Assembly (NCBI RefSeq): GCF_964019385.1
Contig: NC_088650.1
Span: 32,210,839 to 32,274,838 of the forward strand
Origin: Sycon ciliatum
Lineage: Eukaryota > Porifera > Calcarea > Leucosolenida > Sycettidae
Direction: 5' to 3'
DNA: 64,000 bases
How positions within the stretch are numbered: position 1 is the first letter of the stretch; each line of letters begins with the position of its first letter. The translations under genes and the position numbers were made by a program. A model generated the notes under the pieces. That model saw only the letters and a list, made by a program, of their open reading frames with translations, had not been told where the DNA came from and ran no database searches. This document shows positions 1 through 15,400 of the stretch, piece after piece.

Positions 1-556
1 TTATAACACATCGTAGTCTCACTGTGACATATGTTTTCTAATCAAAATACTAAGAGAGAAAGTGAATATGGAGTCCGTTCCGGTTTGCAACCTACGGGTA
101 TGTCCTATTTGAAACCGTCGCTACACTCACTCAGACTCAGGCTCGGCGCTTGCATGCAGTGCTCAAACCGACTGCAGCAGGCAGAGTGCGGCGCAGACTG
201 TTCAGTGCTGTCCATACCAGTGGCAGTGGCCTACATTTTTGTAGTTGAGGCTAGACTAGACGTCTAGAGCTAGAGTCTAGTGCATGTGCCACTCCAGTGC
301 ATGAACCCGCGATCAAGTACCGCGTGCGTAGATCTACCTACCATACCTATGTACGCGTATACTTGGCATTGGCCGGATTTTTTTGGCGACGACTGTACTT
401 GAGGACTACGAAAGCAGTTTTGTTTCCTCTTGAAATCTTTGAAAGTCTAATAACTACGGTTGTTTCTTGCAAACAGAGAAGTCAAAGCACGCCGCTGTCT
501 GCTCTTTGCGCCCTTACTCATATTGCTAGCTAGCCGAGAACCTTCACATCTCGATA

Positions 557-4104
<3,548 letters not shown>

Positions 4105-4501
4105 ACAACTACCTTGATTGATTTGCTGCCTCTACGTATCCCGCCAGTACTAGAGTATGACTGTGTACAGCACGCAACACGGCACACATCACCCATACAG
4201 CACCCAGCACACTGCACACTGCCCACTGCCATGTAAGTGCAGTGATTGCTTGCTTGCTGTTGAGTCATGTCCACGTGATGTGTGGCACAGTCACACTCCA
4301 TCATGTTGTACATACTACTGTGTGTGTTTAACTAGTTGCTTTCACTCGCGCTCTCAAGAATCCATGCACTGCGGCACTGTTTTTTATTCAATGCTCAAAT
4401 GAAAATGTACCTTTTTGAATGATCCCCTTTAGCTCTGATACTCAATCTATACGAAAGATGTGGTCGTATTGCTATGCAGTGACGAACATGACTGGAACAT
4501 G

Positions 4502-4660
4502 GTGTGTGCTTGAGATGGAGTCACGTGACTGCCTCTGTGCATGGTGTGTGCTTGAGATGGAGTCACGTGACTGCCTCTGCACATATTGTGTGCTTGAGAT
4601 GGAGTCACGTGACTGCCTCTGCCCATGTTGTGTGCTTGAGATCACGTGACTGTCTCTGCA
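4502..4660. repeat. 42-bp tandem repeat, about four copies
   Basis: The unit contains TGTGTGCTTGAGATGGAGTC followed by ACGTGACTGCCTCTG; each copy carries a TCACGTGA E-box palindrome. Confidence 0.9.
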
Positions 4661-5754
4661 CAATTGCATACATGATGTGCTTGGGTATTCAGTGTTTGTG
4701 AGCTGGCTTTTCAGCAGGGAGCCATACCCAAACCTGTTTGTGTACGACTCCCTGGGTGTCATCAAGAAGGTACAATCATAGCGTCCAAGAGGGGGCAACT
4801 CCATTATCAGTGCTGTCCCGACAGCCAGCAGGCATCATTTTATGGTGCAATGCACGTATTAATTAAGAAACACGTCCTGAACCCGTGGTGGACGAATCCC
4901 TATTTGATCCTGTACGAACTAGTGTCAGGAAACATACATTTAGTGTGTGGCCACCCTTTGCAAGCGTCGTAAAATTATTCATAGGCAATTGCCGAACGCG
5001 CTCGAATACAAGCCCCCCTTCGAATAGAGCCCCCTCTCCAATAGAGCCCGTGTGTCAGAGGGAATCGAAATAATAAAGCCCCGTCTCGTATAAAAGCCCG
5101 GGCCTATAATCGAGCACGCAACGTCCATACTATGCAGTGCAGTACATGAACCGTGTACGGTATGCAAGTGCAACAGGGTGTACTTATTGTACATGTACCT
5201 ACTTCAAGTACCATACAACAAACCAATTGCAGTCACTACATGTACTGATCATTTTGACAGCATGTTACAAGGTGAGGACGCTGCTGTCAAAATCTAAAAA
5301 CATGTTAAACTACCAAGCAAGGCTTCTGTGTATATGTACTGATCAGCAGGAATTGGGTGAAGCAATTGATGTTTCTATTTGGCTTTATTAAAAAATAAAA
5401 ATAAATCCCCCTCTCGAATAAAGCCCTCACTCAAATATAACCCCCCCCCCCCCCCTCAATGTGTTTTCTGGAAAATAGAGCCCCGGGGCTCCTATTCGCG
5501 CCTATACGGTACATGTGCATGAAAAGTTAAAAGGTGCAAAACGTGAGTATAATCCATTTCAGCACGCTACGGATAATGACCAACAAAGGATTCTTTTATC
5601 TGCGGTTTGTATCAAAATTAGTACTTGGGTGCCAGTTTTGAAGTGGTTCTAGTCGGATTTTGGAGGTGAAATTTCGCCTAAAGGGAATTTGGTTTGGGCA
5701 TGTATGCTCATGTGCATGGCACCGAAGTACACAAGTCCTGTGCATGGCACGTGC

Positions 5755-5880
5755 ATGCATGCATGCCTGTAACAAAGCCACCGTGGCATGCCCGTAACAA
5801 AGCCACAGTGGCATGCCCGTAACAAAGCCACCGTGGCATGCCCGTATCAAAGCCACCGTGGCATGCCTGTGAAACAGAGC
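5755..5880. repeat. 25-bp tandem repeat, about five copies
   Basis: The unit is GCATGCCCGTAACAAAGCCA plus CCGTG with small variations. Confidence 0.9.
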
Positions 5881-6269
5881 CACACTGCTTGGGTGTAAAA
5901 TGCCTCATCGCACCTCTTGATCTTTTTCTTCTTGTTGTTTTCTTCACACGGGTAAACTATGTGTCAGGGTTAGAGCGGAGGGTTAGGCAGCTAGGATAGA
6001 GCATTGGGTGCATGTAGAGGGTGAGGTTTCTGCCCCGATCCCACCCCTTTGCCCTAATCTTCTACCCTTGCCCTTGCCTTGTAGGCACGTGTACCAGGTG
6101 TACGGGTAGAGTGTTATTGTCAGAGGAGATTGGAGAGGGTTGGCATCGTTCACAATGTCTGACAGTGCTGCTGTTGCTGTTGCTGCTACTCAGTGTTCCG
6201 CACCCTTAATGCCTTATACAGTGCCTGTGTTTGGCAACCTGGCCGGTCTGCTGCTACGTAGTGAGTGGT

Positions 6270-6725
6270 GCCCTTCACCCCACCCAGCCCTGTGATCCTT
6301 TCACCTCCCACCCAGCCCTGTGATCATTTCATCCCACCCAGCCCTGTGATCATTTCACATCCCACCCAGCCCTGTGATCATTTCACATCCCACCCAGCCC
6401 TGTGATCCTTTTACCCCACCCAGCCCTGTGATCATTTCATCCCACCCAGCCCTGTGATCATTTCACATCCCACCCAGCCCTGTGATCCTTTCACACCCCA
6501 CCCAGCCCTGTGATCATTTCACATCCCACCCAGCTCTGTGATCATTTCATCCCACCCAGCCCTGTGATCATTTCATCCCACCCAGCCCTGTGATCATTTC
6601 ACATCCCACCCAGCCCTGTGATCATTTCACATCCCACCCAGCCCTGTGATCCTTTCACCCCACCCAGCCCTGTGATCATTTCATCCCACCCAGCCCTGTG
6701 ATCATTTCACCCCACCCAGCCTCAT
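6270..6725. repeat. 24-27 bp minisatellite, about 18 copies
   Basis: The units read CACCCAGCCCTGTGATCATT plus TCATCC or TCACATCC; length variation lies in the spacer after TGATC. Confidence 0.92.
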
Positions 6726-6729
6726 ACTG

Positions 6730-7640
6730 GCAGGGGCTGCATAGCCAGTAGTGCCCCACGCAGCCCGGAACACTCTACCCACCCTGCCCCATGCTGGCAG
6801 GTCCTGCAGGGCTGGGATAGGGAGTGCCCTGTACACCCCTCCTCACCCGTTGTTGGCAGGCCCTGCCTGTAGCTGTATGAGCTGCATAGGGAGCGCCCTG
6901 CCTGTACCTCTATGCCCCACCCAGCCCCATGCCGGTGGGTCCTGCTGCCCTGTACGGGGATAGGGAGTCTGTCCCCGGGGAAAATCGCGATTCCGCGGCC
7001 GCGTTTTTCCCCGCTTTTTGCGATTTTTTAAAAATTTTTTAAAGACCGCGTTTTCCGCGATTTTCCCGTGTTTTTTGAACTCTTTTGTTGCACTACACGT
7101 ACACACAGTGCACTGTTCGGTCAGCAACGTCTCAAATATGACGAGTGCTTACACCAGAGACTTGTAACTGATTGATTTCACTATATACTCACTGAAAATT
7201 GCCTCATATCAACTGCAAACTTGCCGCATATCAATAATAATCACCGCATATTTACCGCAAATTATGCCATATTGTGCCGCGTTTTTCCCCCGCGTTTTTG
7301 CGATTTTTTCCGCGATTTTCCCCGGGGACAGGGGAGTGCCCGGTACCCCTGCCTTTATATGGACTGCATAAGGAGTGCCCTGTACCCACCCCCGTACCCC
7401 AACCAGCCCCATATACCGGTGGGTCCTGCTGCCCTGTACCCTCTCCCTCCCCTGCCCCACCACTTAGCCCCATCCATGCTGGTGGGTCCTACTGCCCTGT
7501 ACGGGTCCCCGTGCCCTACCATGCCCCATCCATGCTGGTGGGTCCTGAAGCCCCGTATCCCCCCCCCCCCCCCCTACCCAGCCAGGTTGTGGATAGGGGT
7601 GAGTGCGTGCTGCCCAGTATTCACAGGTCGTGGTGCTAGC
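6730..7640. repeat. GC-rich degenerate minisatellite, split by a MITE
   Basis: Irregular copies of CCCATGCTGGTGGGTCCTG, CTGCCCTGTAC and GGGAGTGCCC occupy both sides of the element at 6969-7331. Confidence 0.8.
6969..7331. mobile_element. MITE with self-complementary CTGTCCCCGGGG ends
   Basis: A perfect 21-base inverted repeat (CTGTCCCCGGGGAAAATCGC + G) is flanked by GGGAGT on both sides (6963-6968, 7332-7337). The interior is rich in CGCGTTTTTCCCCGC-like stretches. It interrupts a minisatellite array. A 6-bp duplication does not settle the superfamily. Confidence 0.72.
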
Positions 7641-8745
7641 TGACTTGCACAGATCGAGTTTCGTTGAAAATGACTTATGACTAGTTGCCATGCATGACAT
7701 TCCTAGTTCAAAGAATATACTTCAAAGTAATCAATTAACTGATGCTGTCATGTGTCAGTAAGTTTTATAGTTAGAGAGAGAGGGGGGCATTGTTGTATTT
7801 CAAAGAATCATGTCAAAGCATAATATTATGCAAATAAAATAAATGATACCTAGAAATCCTGAACTTACCAAAAAGCAATTCTACATCAAGAATTTACACT
7901 ACGAATACGAAGTTATTTTTATACTGATGAAAATGTACTCATTTTCATAAATAAAATTGTTCTTGTGAAATGAGAAGAAAAACATGGCATGGATTAGATC
8001 GAAATAGCATCAACACATTTCTAGCATACCCTGTAATTCGCTTCGGCAACGGACGGGCCAATATCGTGTACATAACGGGCGCTGTTTGATTGGCAGCCAA
8101 ATTAGTCGCTTCCACGACAGCATTTCCTTTGATAAAAGCCGTAAAACCAATTTTTTAATTTAAACAAATGTCCAGGCACTGCATGTAGTCGTCTTGCTGC
8201 TCTACGCTAGCTGTTTGTGCTACTGGATTTGTATCGGCGAGGACGAGACAATAATGTCCACCTCACTGGTACCATGCATCGTTACTGGTCTTGTGCTATT
8301 GGATAAAATCAACATTCTAATATCTGAGAGTATGATCTATTATAGGTGCATTCAAGTGAATTGCAGTGTTGCAGGGCATGACTGGAAGCGTTACTGGGTA
8401 GCCAGCTAACCCTCTAGCAGAATAGTCAAACATGAGGCTTATCGAAGAAACCGGGCATGTTCTTACAGCTGCAGCTGCTCGGTGATCGCAAACAACACAA
8501 ACGAGCATTACTTGTTGCTTGTTATGGTTCCCAAGTCAGCAATTACAGTTTAGTAGTATTAGTGGGAGTGAGTTGGCCTTAGCGGAACCGAGTGAGCCTT
8601 ACAATGTAGTGGTCCAGAGTTGGCCTTAGTGGGCGAGCCCGGGTTAGGTTTTGTGGGCCTGAGTTGGCCTAAGCACGCGTCGCGTGTTGGCCTTAGTGGG
8701 CCTGGGGTACATATCCGGACATCTTACTTGCTCTCAACGTTCAGG

Positions 8746-8964
8746 CTACATCAGGACACGCTTGCGGACTATCTTGCGGTGGCTTGCGTCGGACCTGTCG
8801 ATCTCAACGGACATGGTAGGGATGCGCGCCGTCTCCAGCTGCTTCTCCAGGCTACGTACGATGTCGTCAAACGGGGGCCTCTCATCAGGCTGATCGTGCC
8901 AGCAAGACTCCATCAATACCCGATACAGATCCGGGAAGTCATTGCGTATGGTCGGTCTTGTACC
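8746..8964 (-). CDS. Kelch receptor kinase exon 18: kinase C-lobe and short tail
   Basis: 72 codons plus TAG. GTRPTIRNDFPDLYRVLMES, CWHDQPDERPPF (R1323 of subdomain XI) and IVRSLEKQLE end the kinase. A basic tail (SHRKIVRKRVLM) of about 20 residues has no recognised docking motif. Acceptor ACTCAG. Confidence 0.85.
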   Translation of the reverse strand, partial: GTRPTIRNDFPDLYRVLMESCWHDQPDERPPFDDIVRSLEKQLETARIPTMSVEIDRSDASHRKIVRKRVLM

Positions 8965-11165
8965 CTGAGTACACAGGGCAAAACAAAGGTGATTATCATC
9001 TTTACTCAACTCAGTTCTTAGTCAGGGGCAACGTCGGAAGGTATTTTAGGATGGTACTGTCGGCCATCTGAACTGTACAATTTACTCACGCGGTTGAGAT
9101 AGCTCCTCTGACAACTTTCGAAATTTAGAGCCCAAACCAGTGTCTTTTACTGATTCACAGGGTAGATCATGCTCGGGACCAATAGTGGTATGGTCAATAC
9201 CGTAGTGATCGTAGTGTGTCCGACGCCCCCTGTAAGCTATCATTCCATCACCCTATGACAACCCATGTCTAAACTGGTGAAGGGATTTTGAAAGGTGGCC
9301 GCAGTGGGGAGGCCATGCTGGGCATTGACCGATGTACTATACCATGCATACGCACTGGTAGACTTGTAATCATTATACGGTGACCAGGATGTTAATCTAA
9401 CGTTTCAACGTGGGTCATTTCTTCGTTACAATTCTTGTTAACCTATAGCTTCTGGACAATCGTTCTAAAATCTACTCTAGGCAAAAAGCAGAAGAACATA
9501 CTAAAACATTCTGCAGATCTGAACACTCAACCAGGAGAGACTGATGGAGAATACTAAGGGAGAGTTCAGTGCTGCCGAGACAGGTACAGGCACACCAGCA
9601 CACTGGCACAGCGCGGCAGAACAAGCACAAACGAGACAGCACAGAGACAGACGAGGCAGCACAGGGACAGACGAGGCAGCACAGGGACAGACAAGGCAGC
9701 ACAGGGACACACGAGGCGATACACAAGCACAGACGGACGGAAGTAACTTACTGCCAGCACCAATGCCTCAATTTCAAACTTGTTACGGAACGACCTGTCC
9801 TCGTAGGGCTGGGCGCGTGTGAAGATCTCCCACATGACTACCCCAAAGCTGTAGAGAAAGTGTCAAGCACAGGAAGATTGCATGCGTCACTCAGACAATT
9901 GCGCAAACATGCACACATGCAGCCAGGGCTTGTTGCGCACCCTCATGTGGGTAGCAACCAGTGCAGAGTCGTCTGCAAAATGGCAGCCGTGCCGTTTCAC
10001 AACATCTGTGCATGACATGTGGAATAGTAGCCGACCACCAGCATTTGTCGCCACAGGAAGCCTGATATCCGGAATGTCTGCAATTGCCTTGTACCATTGC
10101 TGGACCATGGCCCACATGTAGATATTAAACAAGACCGGTGCCATGCAGCATCCTTCACACACACACGCACACCCCCACACACACACACACACACGCGCGC
10201 ACATGCACGCGCATACATGCAAGCACACGCACGCATGCACACACACACACAGAAACCAACCTGTAAACATCTGACGGCGTTCCGTACGGTTCATTTCTCC
10301 ACATCTCGGGCGCTCTCCACAGCAGAGTCCCGATCTACAGTGGCAAATAACAGATTGATGTCACCCAACTCATTCGGCTCTTGCTCTAACACAAGACCGG
10401 CATGACACTCAGGTCAAAGCCAGTTGCCAGTCCCTATTAAAGTAAGGGGTCGTCGAAAAAAATTAATGTTGTCCCTAAAACGAGCATTATTATGAGGTTG
10501 GGGGGGGGGGGGGGGGGAGAGAAGGGGTGCGAGCCCGACACAGTACATGTGTGTGTACATGCATCCGATTTACTTCGTCAGTGAACTGCGTTAATTTGAT
10601 GGGCGTGCGTGGGGGGGGGGGGGGGGGTCCGAGTATGAAATGAACGCTGTTCGTTGCGCGTCAGTAGTTTGCATTGTGCTACATCCCTGCCAGCTTCTTC
10701 CTATTTCTTCGGCCATTCTTCCCTTCGGCTACTTAGCACCACCGAGTGTGCAATGGGCAAGACCTGCTGCTTATTGAGCCGCCGCCAAAATACACCTCCT
10801 CCACCTCCTCCACCACTGTTGGCACTCCTCCCAATGGGAATGGAAATGATGACAAGAACACAAGAATGATGACAACAGCAGCAGCAACACGGCCGCCACC
10901 AGTAGCATTCTAATGACGCAGTGATTGTTAAAAATAATCTGATGAGTATTTTTGAACACGAAACTCTGAGTAACGATTTTTGGTCTCTGTTGTTCTGCCT
11001 TGTTTAAAGAACAACTTGTGTAAATTGAGATTGGAAGTATCCACAGCAGCATTGTTTAACTAACCTGTGTCGTCATATCCCATTGCTTCGTCCCCAGCAA
11101 AGGTGATTGCAAGGTGAAGTGACGGTCACTCTGACCATCAGGCAGTAACTACAACACGCACGCAT

Positions 11166-11212
<47 letters not shown>

Positions 11213-12375
11213 CACGCACACCATGCACACACCATCCAGACACCGTTGAAGAAAAAGAAAAAGAAAACAAAACAAAAACATTTAAATATTCGGCGAGGAC
11301 ACAACAATTATTATATCGCAACAAGGAGGACGAGCTGAAGTGACATTGGATTACAATGCCAAGCAATGGAGACGATGCGAAAACAAAAGGTAAGGAAAAG
11401 TACATGTAAGAAGAAAAAGTGGTGGAAATAAGCTAACTAGTTTTCGTGCAACACTCATCAGGAATCAACGGTGTACTAAAGATCAATTCAGAGCAAATGA
11501 AATAATATAGCAAGCAAGGCAAGGTAAGGAGGACACAATGACAGCACTAAAATATCAAGGTGTGATTTCTCACGAAAGCGAAAGGCAAGGAAAAATGAAA
11601 TGCGTGCTCATGTCACAAACATACACTGCAGTAGCAAAGATTTGGTTCCAGAACAGTGTCTTGTCTCACCCCCATCAATACTTTCACATTACTTTGGGCT
11701 TTCTCTTGGTGGAAGTGCTTCATCCGTTACGAAAGAGTGGACAATGCTCAGACAGGACCAAAGATACAGAATGGTGACAAGATCAGATATAGAACACACC
11801 AGCAACACATAAATGGGTTCCGTCTAAAAACCACGCCTGGATGTATTGCACCTCCAAGCATATCACTGGATACCGGAAACGTATCTTCAGGGACACTAGG
11901 CATATCCACGTATCCACATACCTCGACAAAGCTTTCGTCTTCATCATCCCTGCTAGAGCCTTTGCGGAACGATAAGACTGCATCGCGATTCATATCAGCA
12001 GCCTTCAGTAATTTCGATGCGCCGAAATCAGAGATCTGCACACGCGTGAACAAGTACATCAGCATGCTTTTCACACAGCAGCATCACTGTCGTTATGCAG
12101 ACATAGCCACGCCACCTTTCACAACAGACATGCAGAATGCTCGCACGCTACATCACTGCTTAGAGAACTGTCAGGTGTCGTAGAACGGAGCGCCGTAGAA
12201 CGGAGCGCCGTGGAACGACCAGGCTAGAATTTCACCAGCACTGTATACCAATGTATACGCGGTGACCCAACTGTGCTTAGACTGTAATACATGAAAATAA
12301 AAACGGTCTAGGCTAGGACGCTGACCTCCCAGTTCTTAGGCGACCGAAATTACGGTAATGGTTACTTGTCATATG

Positions 12376-12463
<88 letters not shown>

Positions 12464-15400
12464 CAGAAGAGCATACCTTCACTATCCACTTCTCACTGAC
12501 TAAACAGTTAGCACTCTTCAGGTCCCGGTGTAGTCGTGGCGGGGTCAGGCTGTGGATGAACCGCATGCCCTTGGCAATGTCCATGGCAAAGCGTAGCGCC
12601 TGCTCTCTGTCAATGTGCACCCGTTGGTCGCGCAGCGTGTCCGTCAGTGTTCCTCTGCTCATGTACTCCATCACGATGAATGCACCCTGTATGTGTGTGT
12701 GTGGTGTGTGTGTGTTCACAATAACCATACAAACACTTTAACTTACACTTAAACATGCCAATCGCTGAAGCAATGATAGCAAATACACTATGTTAGACAT
12801 AGCAACTTGTGCTGGGATTACACCATTCAACAGCTTGCAAGGCTGATGAATTGACCGCTACTAATGTTAGCCTGGCCTACACCGCACTGCTGATTGAAGT
12901 GATTTTTTTCGGCCAGTGAATCCCTATTTTTCAAAGGGATTCACCGTGCACACACACAACAATAGCAGCAGCAGCAGCAACACCAACAACAACAACAACA
13001 ACACACGGAGAGATCTGCTGCCTTCAGGTCATGCCGAATCACCAAAAGCCTGGCTTTGGTAGTGTTTCAGGAATTACATGTAATACCTTCCACAAGGAGA
13101 TCTGGTGGGTGCTCAACCCGTCTTGTATGGATGAGACATGTCGGTACCGCCATCTGGCAATTGAACACCCACAGTACAGTGTTGCTCAATGAAATCCAGT
13201 CCCGTCGCCGAAGTACGCGCCGGCCGTTGCACAGCCCCAGACCTGCAGACGCTGGGCTGAGAAATGATGCAAGGCATGCCTGGATTTCATTGAGCAGGAT
13301 TGTTTTCTAAAAAAATTCTAAAACACATACACACATACCTGGTTGCTGGGTAGCTCCCCACCTCCCAAGAAGAGGACAATGTTGGGATGACGTAAGGTCC
13401 TCATCAGGAGCATCTCCTGTTTCATGTCCTCCAGAGCCGTGGGGTTTAGCATGAGCTGCCCGGCGGATATCGTTTTCACCGCCACCTTCATGTCTCGGTA
13501 GTCAGCCAGCCACACTTCTCCAAAGCCGCCGGGGCAGTCCAAGTCAATGCGTGACTTCAGCACGATCTCAGTCGAGTCTATTTTCCAGGCATCCGTCATT
13601 TCGCTGATTTCACGCCGGGAGTTTCTCAACAGGCGCTCGTTCTCATGACGTGCTTGAACAATCCTGAACAATGGAGGTTGAGAAACAAGACATTAGCTCA
13701 TCAGTAGAGATCACTCTAGCTAGCTCTACCTATGCTGTGTATAAATAGTACTCAACAAACATAGTACTTATCTCATCCGTTGAATTAGACTCCACTTAGT
13801 CCTGCCAAACATGGATGATCAAGCTGGCTTGGCTTATTTATACGGGTGAAGTAGATGTGAAATATATGTAGCACTCAGTAGTTCACCAGCTCTCTATAAT
13901 TATGTGTTCACTCCTCTATACGTCATCACCTGTTTACTTCGTGCCTATATGGCTTCACTGCGACTTTCTCTATAATAACTCCAGGTCATTCTCTATATAA
14001 CTCCAGGTCATTCTCTATAGTATATAACTCCAGACGCGATTTTCCCTGTAATAATTATATCTCCACTCAGGTTGAGACTTTCTCTGTATGACTCCAAATT
14101 ATGGCATCATATGGTGAAGTTGTGAACCAAAAAAGCCATATACAGAGAGTGATGACATATACAGAGAGTGATGACAAATACAGAGAGTGATGACAAATAG
14201 AGGAATGATGCCATACTGAGTGTAACATAATAACAGTAACATTATACTGATATAGTACTGTCGGGCGCTGAAGAGCAAAGCGCCCAAGAAGAAGAAACAG
14301 GTCAGAACTTCACCAAGGACACCATGCCGGTATAAACACCGGGGTGACTCTACTGCACATAGACTGCTGTACTCTTACATGAAAACAGGAATGGCCTAGG
14401 CTGCAAGGCAGACACAGGTCATCACTGCTGTATTGTATTGAATAGCAGAGGGACCCTAGAAGTCATCACCTGTATGTTACGCATAGAAACGGCTCTTACA
14501 TGACCCCTTCAGAACACCGCACTTAAGCCGAGCGTAACCCACCAGGTCACCTTACATACATTCAAATGGACCAATTGTTTTCCCAGCATCCTCTTTGTTT
14601 ATCGTAGATTGTTTGAAAACAAAACTTGTGTATACAAACTATGCGCTGCTCTGTTTTGGTGCAATAGTGCGTAATAGTGCGTAATAGTGCGTAGCATGGC
14701 CAAGAGTAGGCTATGTATACATGATCCCCCAGCTACACAAAGTGTGTGTGTGTGTGTGCGTGCGTGCGTGGTGCGTGTGGTGTGCGTGTGGATGTGGATG
14801 TGTGTGTGTGTGTGTGTGTGTGCGTGTGCGTGTGTGTGTGGTACCCTATTGCCTGTGAGTCCCGCGCTGACTGGCGGGCTATGTACGCCGAGCCTGTGGA
14901 GAATGTGCCTCGGCCTGACCCAGTGGTATGTGCGGATTGCAATCGGTCATTCTCGCGCCCTGGAGATCGTGCTCGCCACAAATGTGTGGTTGAGCGGGCA
15001 AAGCCGATTGCTGAGCAGCGAGGGGCTTGCCACTGTGGAGATTGTGGGCGTTGATTTCGCAAGGGTGGTCTAGCTGTTCACCGCTGTTCCGCACCTCAGC
15101 CTCCCGAGCCCCGGCAAGTCTATGTGCAGGATGCCTGCTGTGCTGCGCACTGTGCTGTGTGTGCCCGCTGCTTTCGGACTGTGCAAGGCCGCAGTCGTCA
15201 CCGGTGCTCGAGGACTGGCCCGCGCCCGACTGCCCAGCAGCGTAATTCGTTCAGTTATGTATGCGTGTGTTCTCGCCGGTTCCGTTTGCTCCACCATCTC
15301 CGGCGCCATCAGGCTGCGTGCTCCATCTTCCTCTTTGATGCCCCTCCGGGGCCCACGTGACCCCTGTGGCAGTGGCTCTACAGGACAGGACAGGACAGGT

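Larger units (their letters stand above)
4105..8745. other. Intergenic region between POMP and the receptor kinase 3' end
   Basis: It holds the tandem repeats at 4502, 5755, 6270 and 6730 and the MITE at 6969. Around 5000-5510 lie AT-rich sequences with recurring CGAATARAGCCCC, perhaps a decayed DNA element. 7640-8745 shows no gene that I can support; it probably contains the receptor's 3' untranslated region. Confidence 0.6.

Noticed and set aside
5000-5510. Defined transposon from repeated CGAATARAGCCCC motifs
   Set aside because: Motifs recur, but no matching ends or target duplication could be found.
9541-10015. Gln/Arg-rich plus-strand frames opposite receptor exon 17
   Set aside because: They are translations of a 20-bp repeat and the antisense of a proven kinase exon.
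11748-11921. Extension of the kinase frame past exon 15 (VCGYVDMPSVPEDTFP...)
   Set aside because: A strong GTATGT donor lies before it, and joining there gives a normal activation loop leading to GTLLWRAPE.
8746-13663. Calling the kinase a tyrosine kinase
   Set aside because: The catalytic loop is HRDLKSAN, not HRDLAARN or HRDLRAAN, and the APE region is TKL-like.
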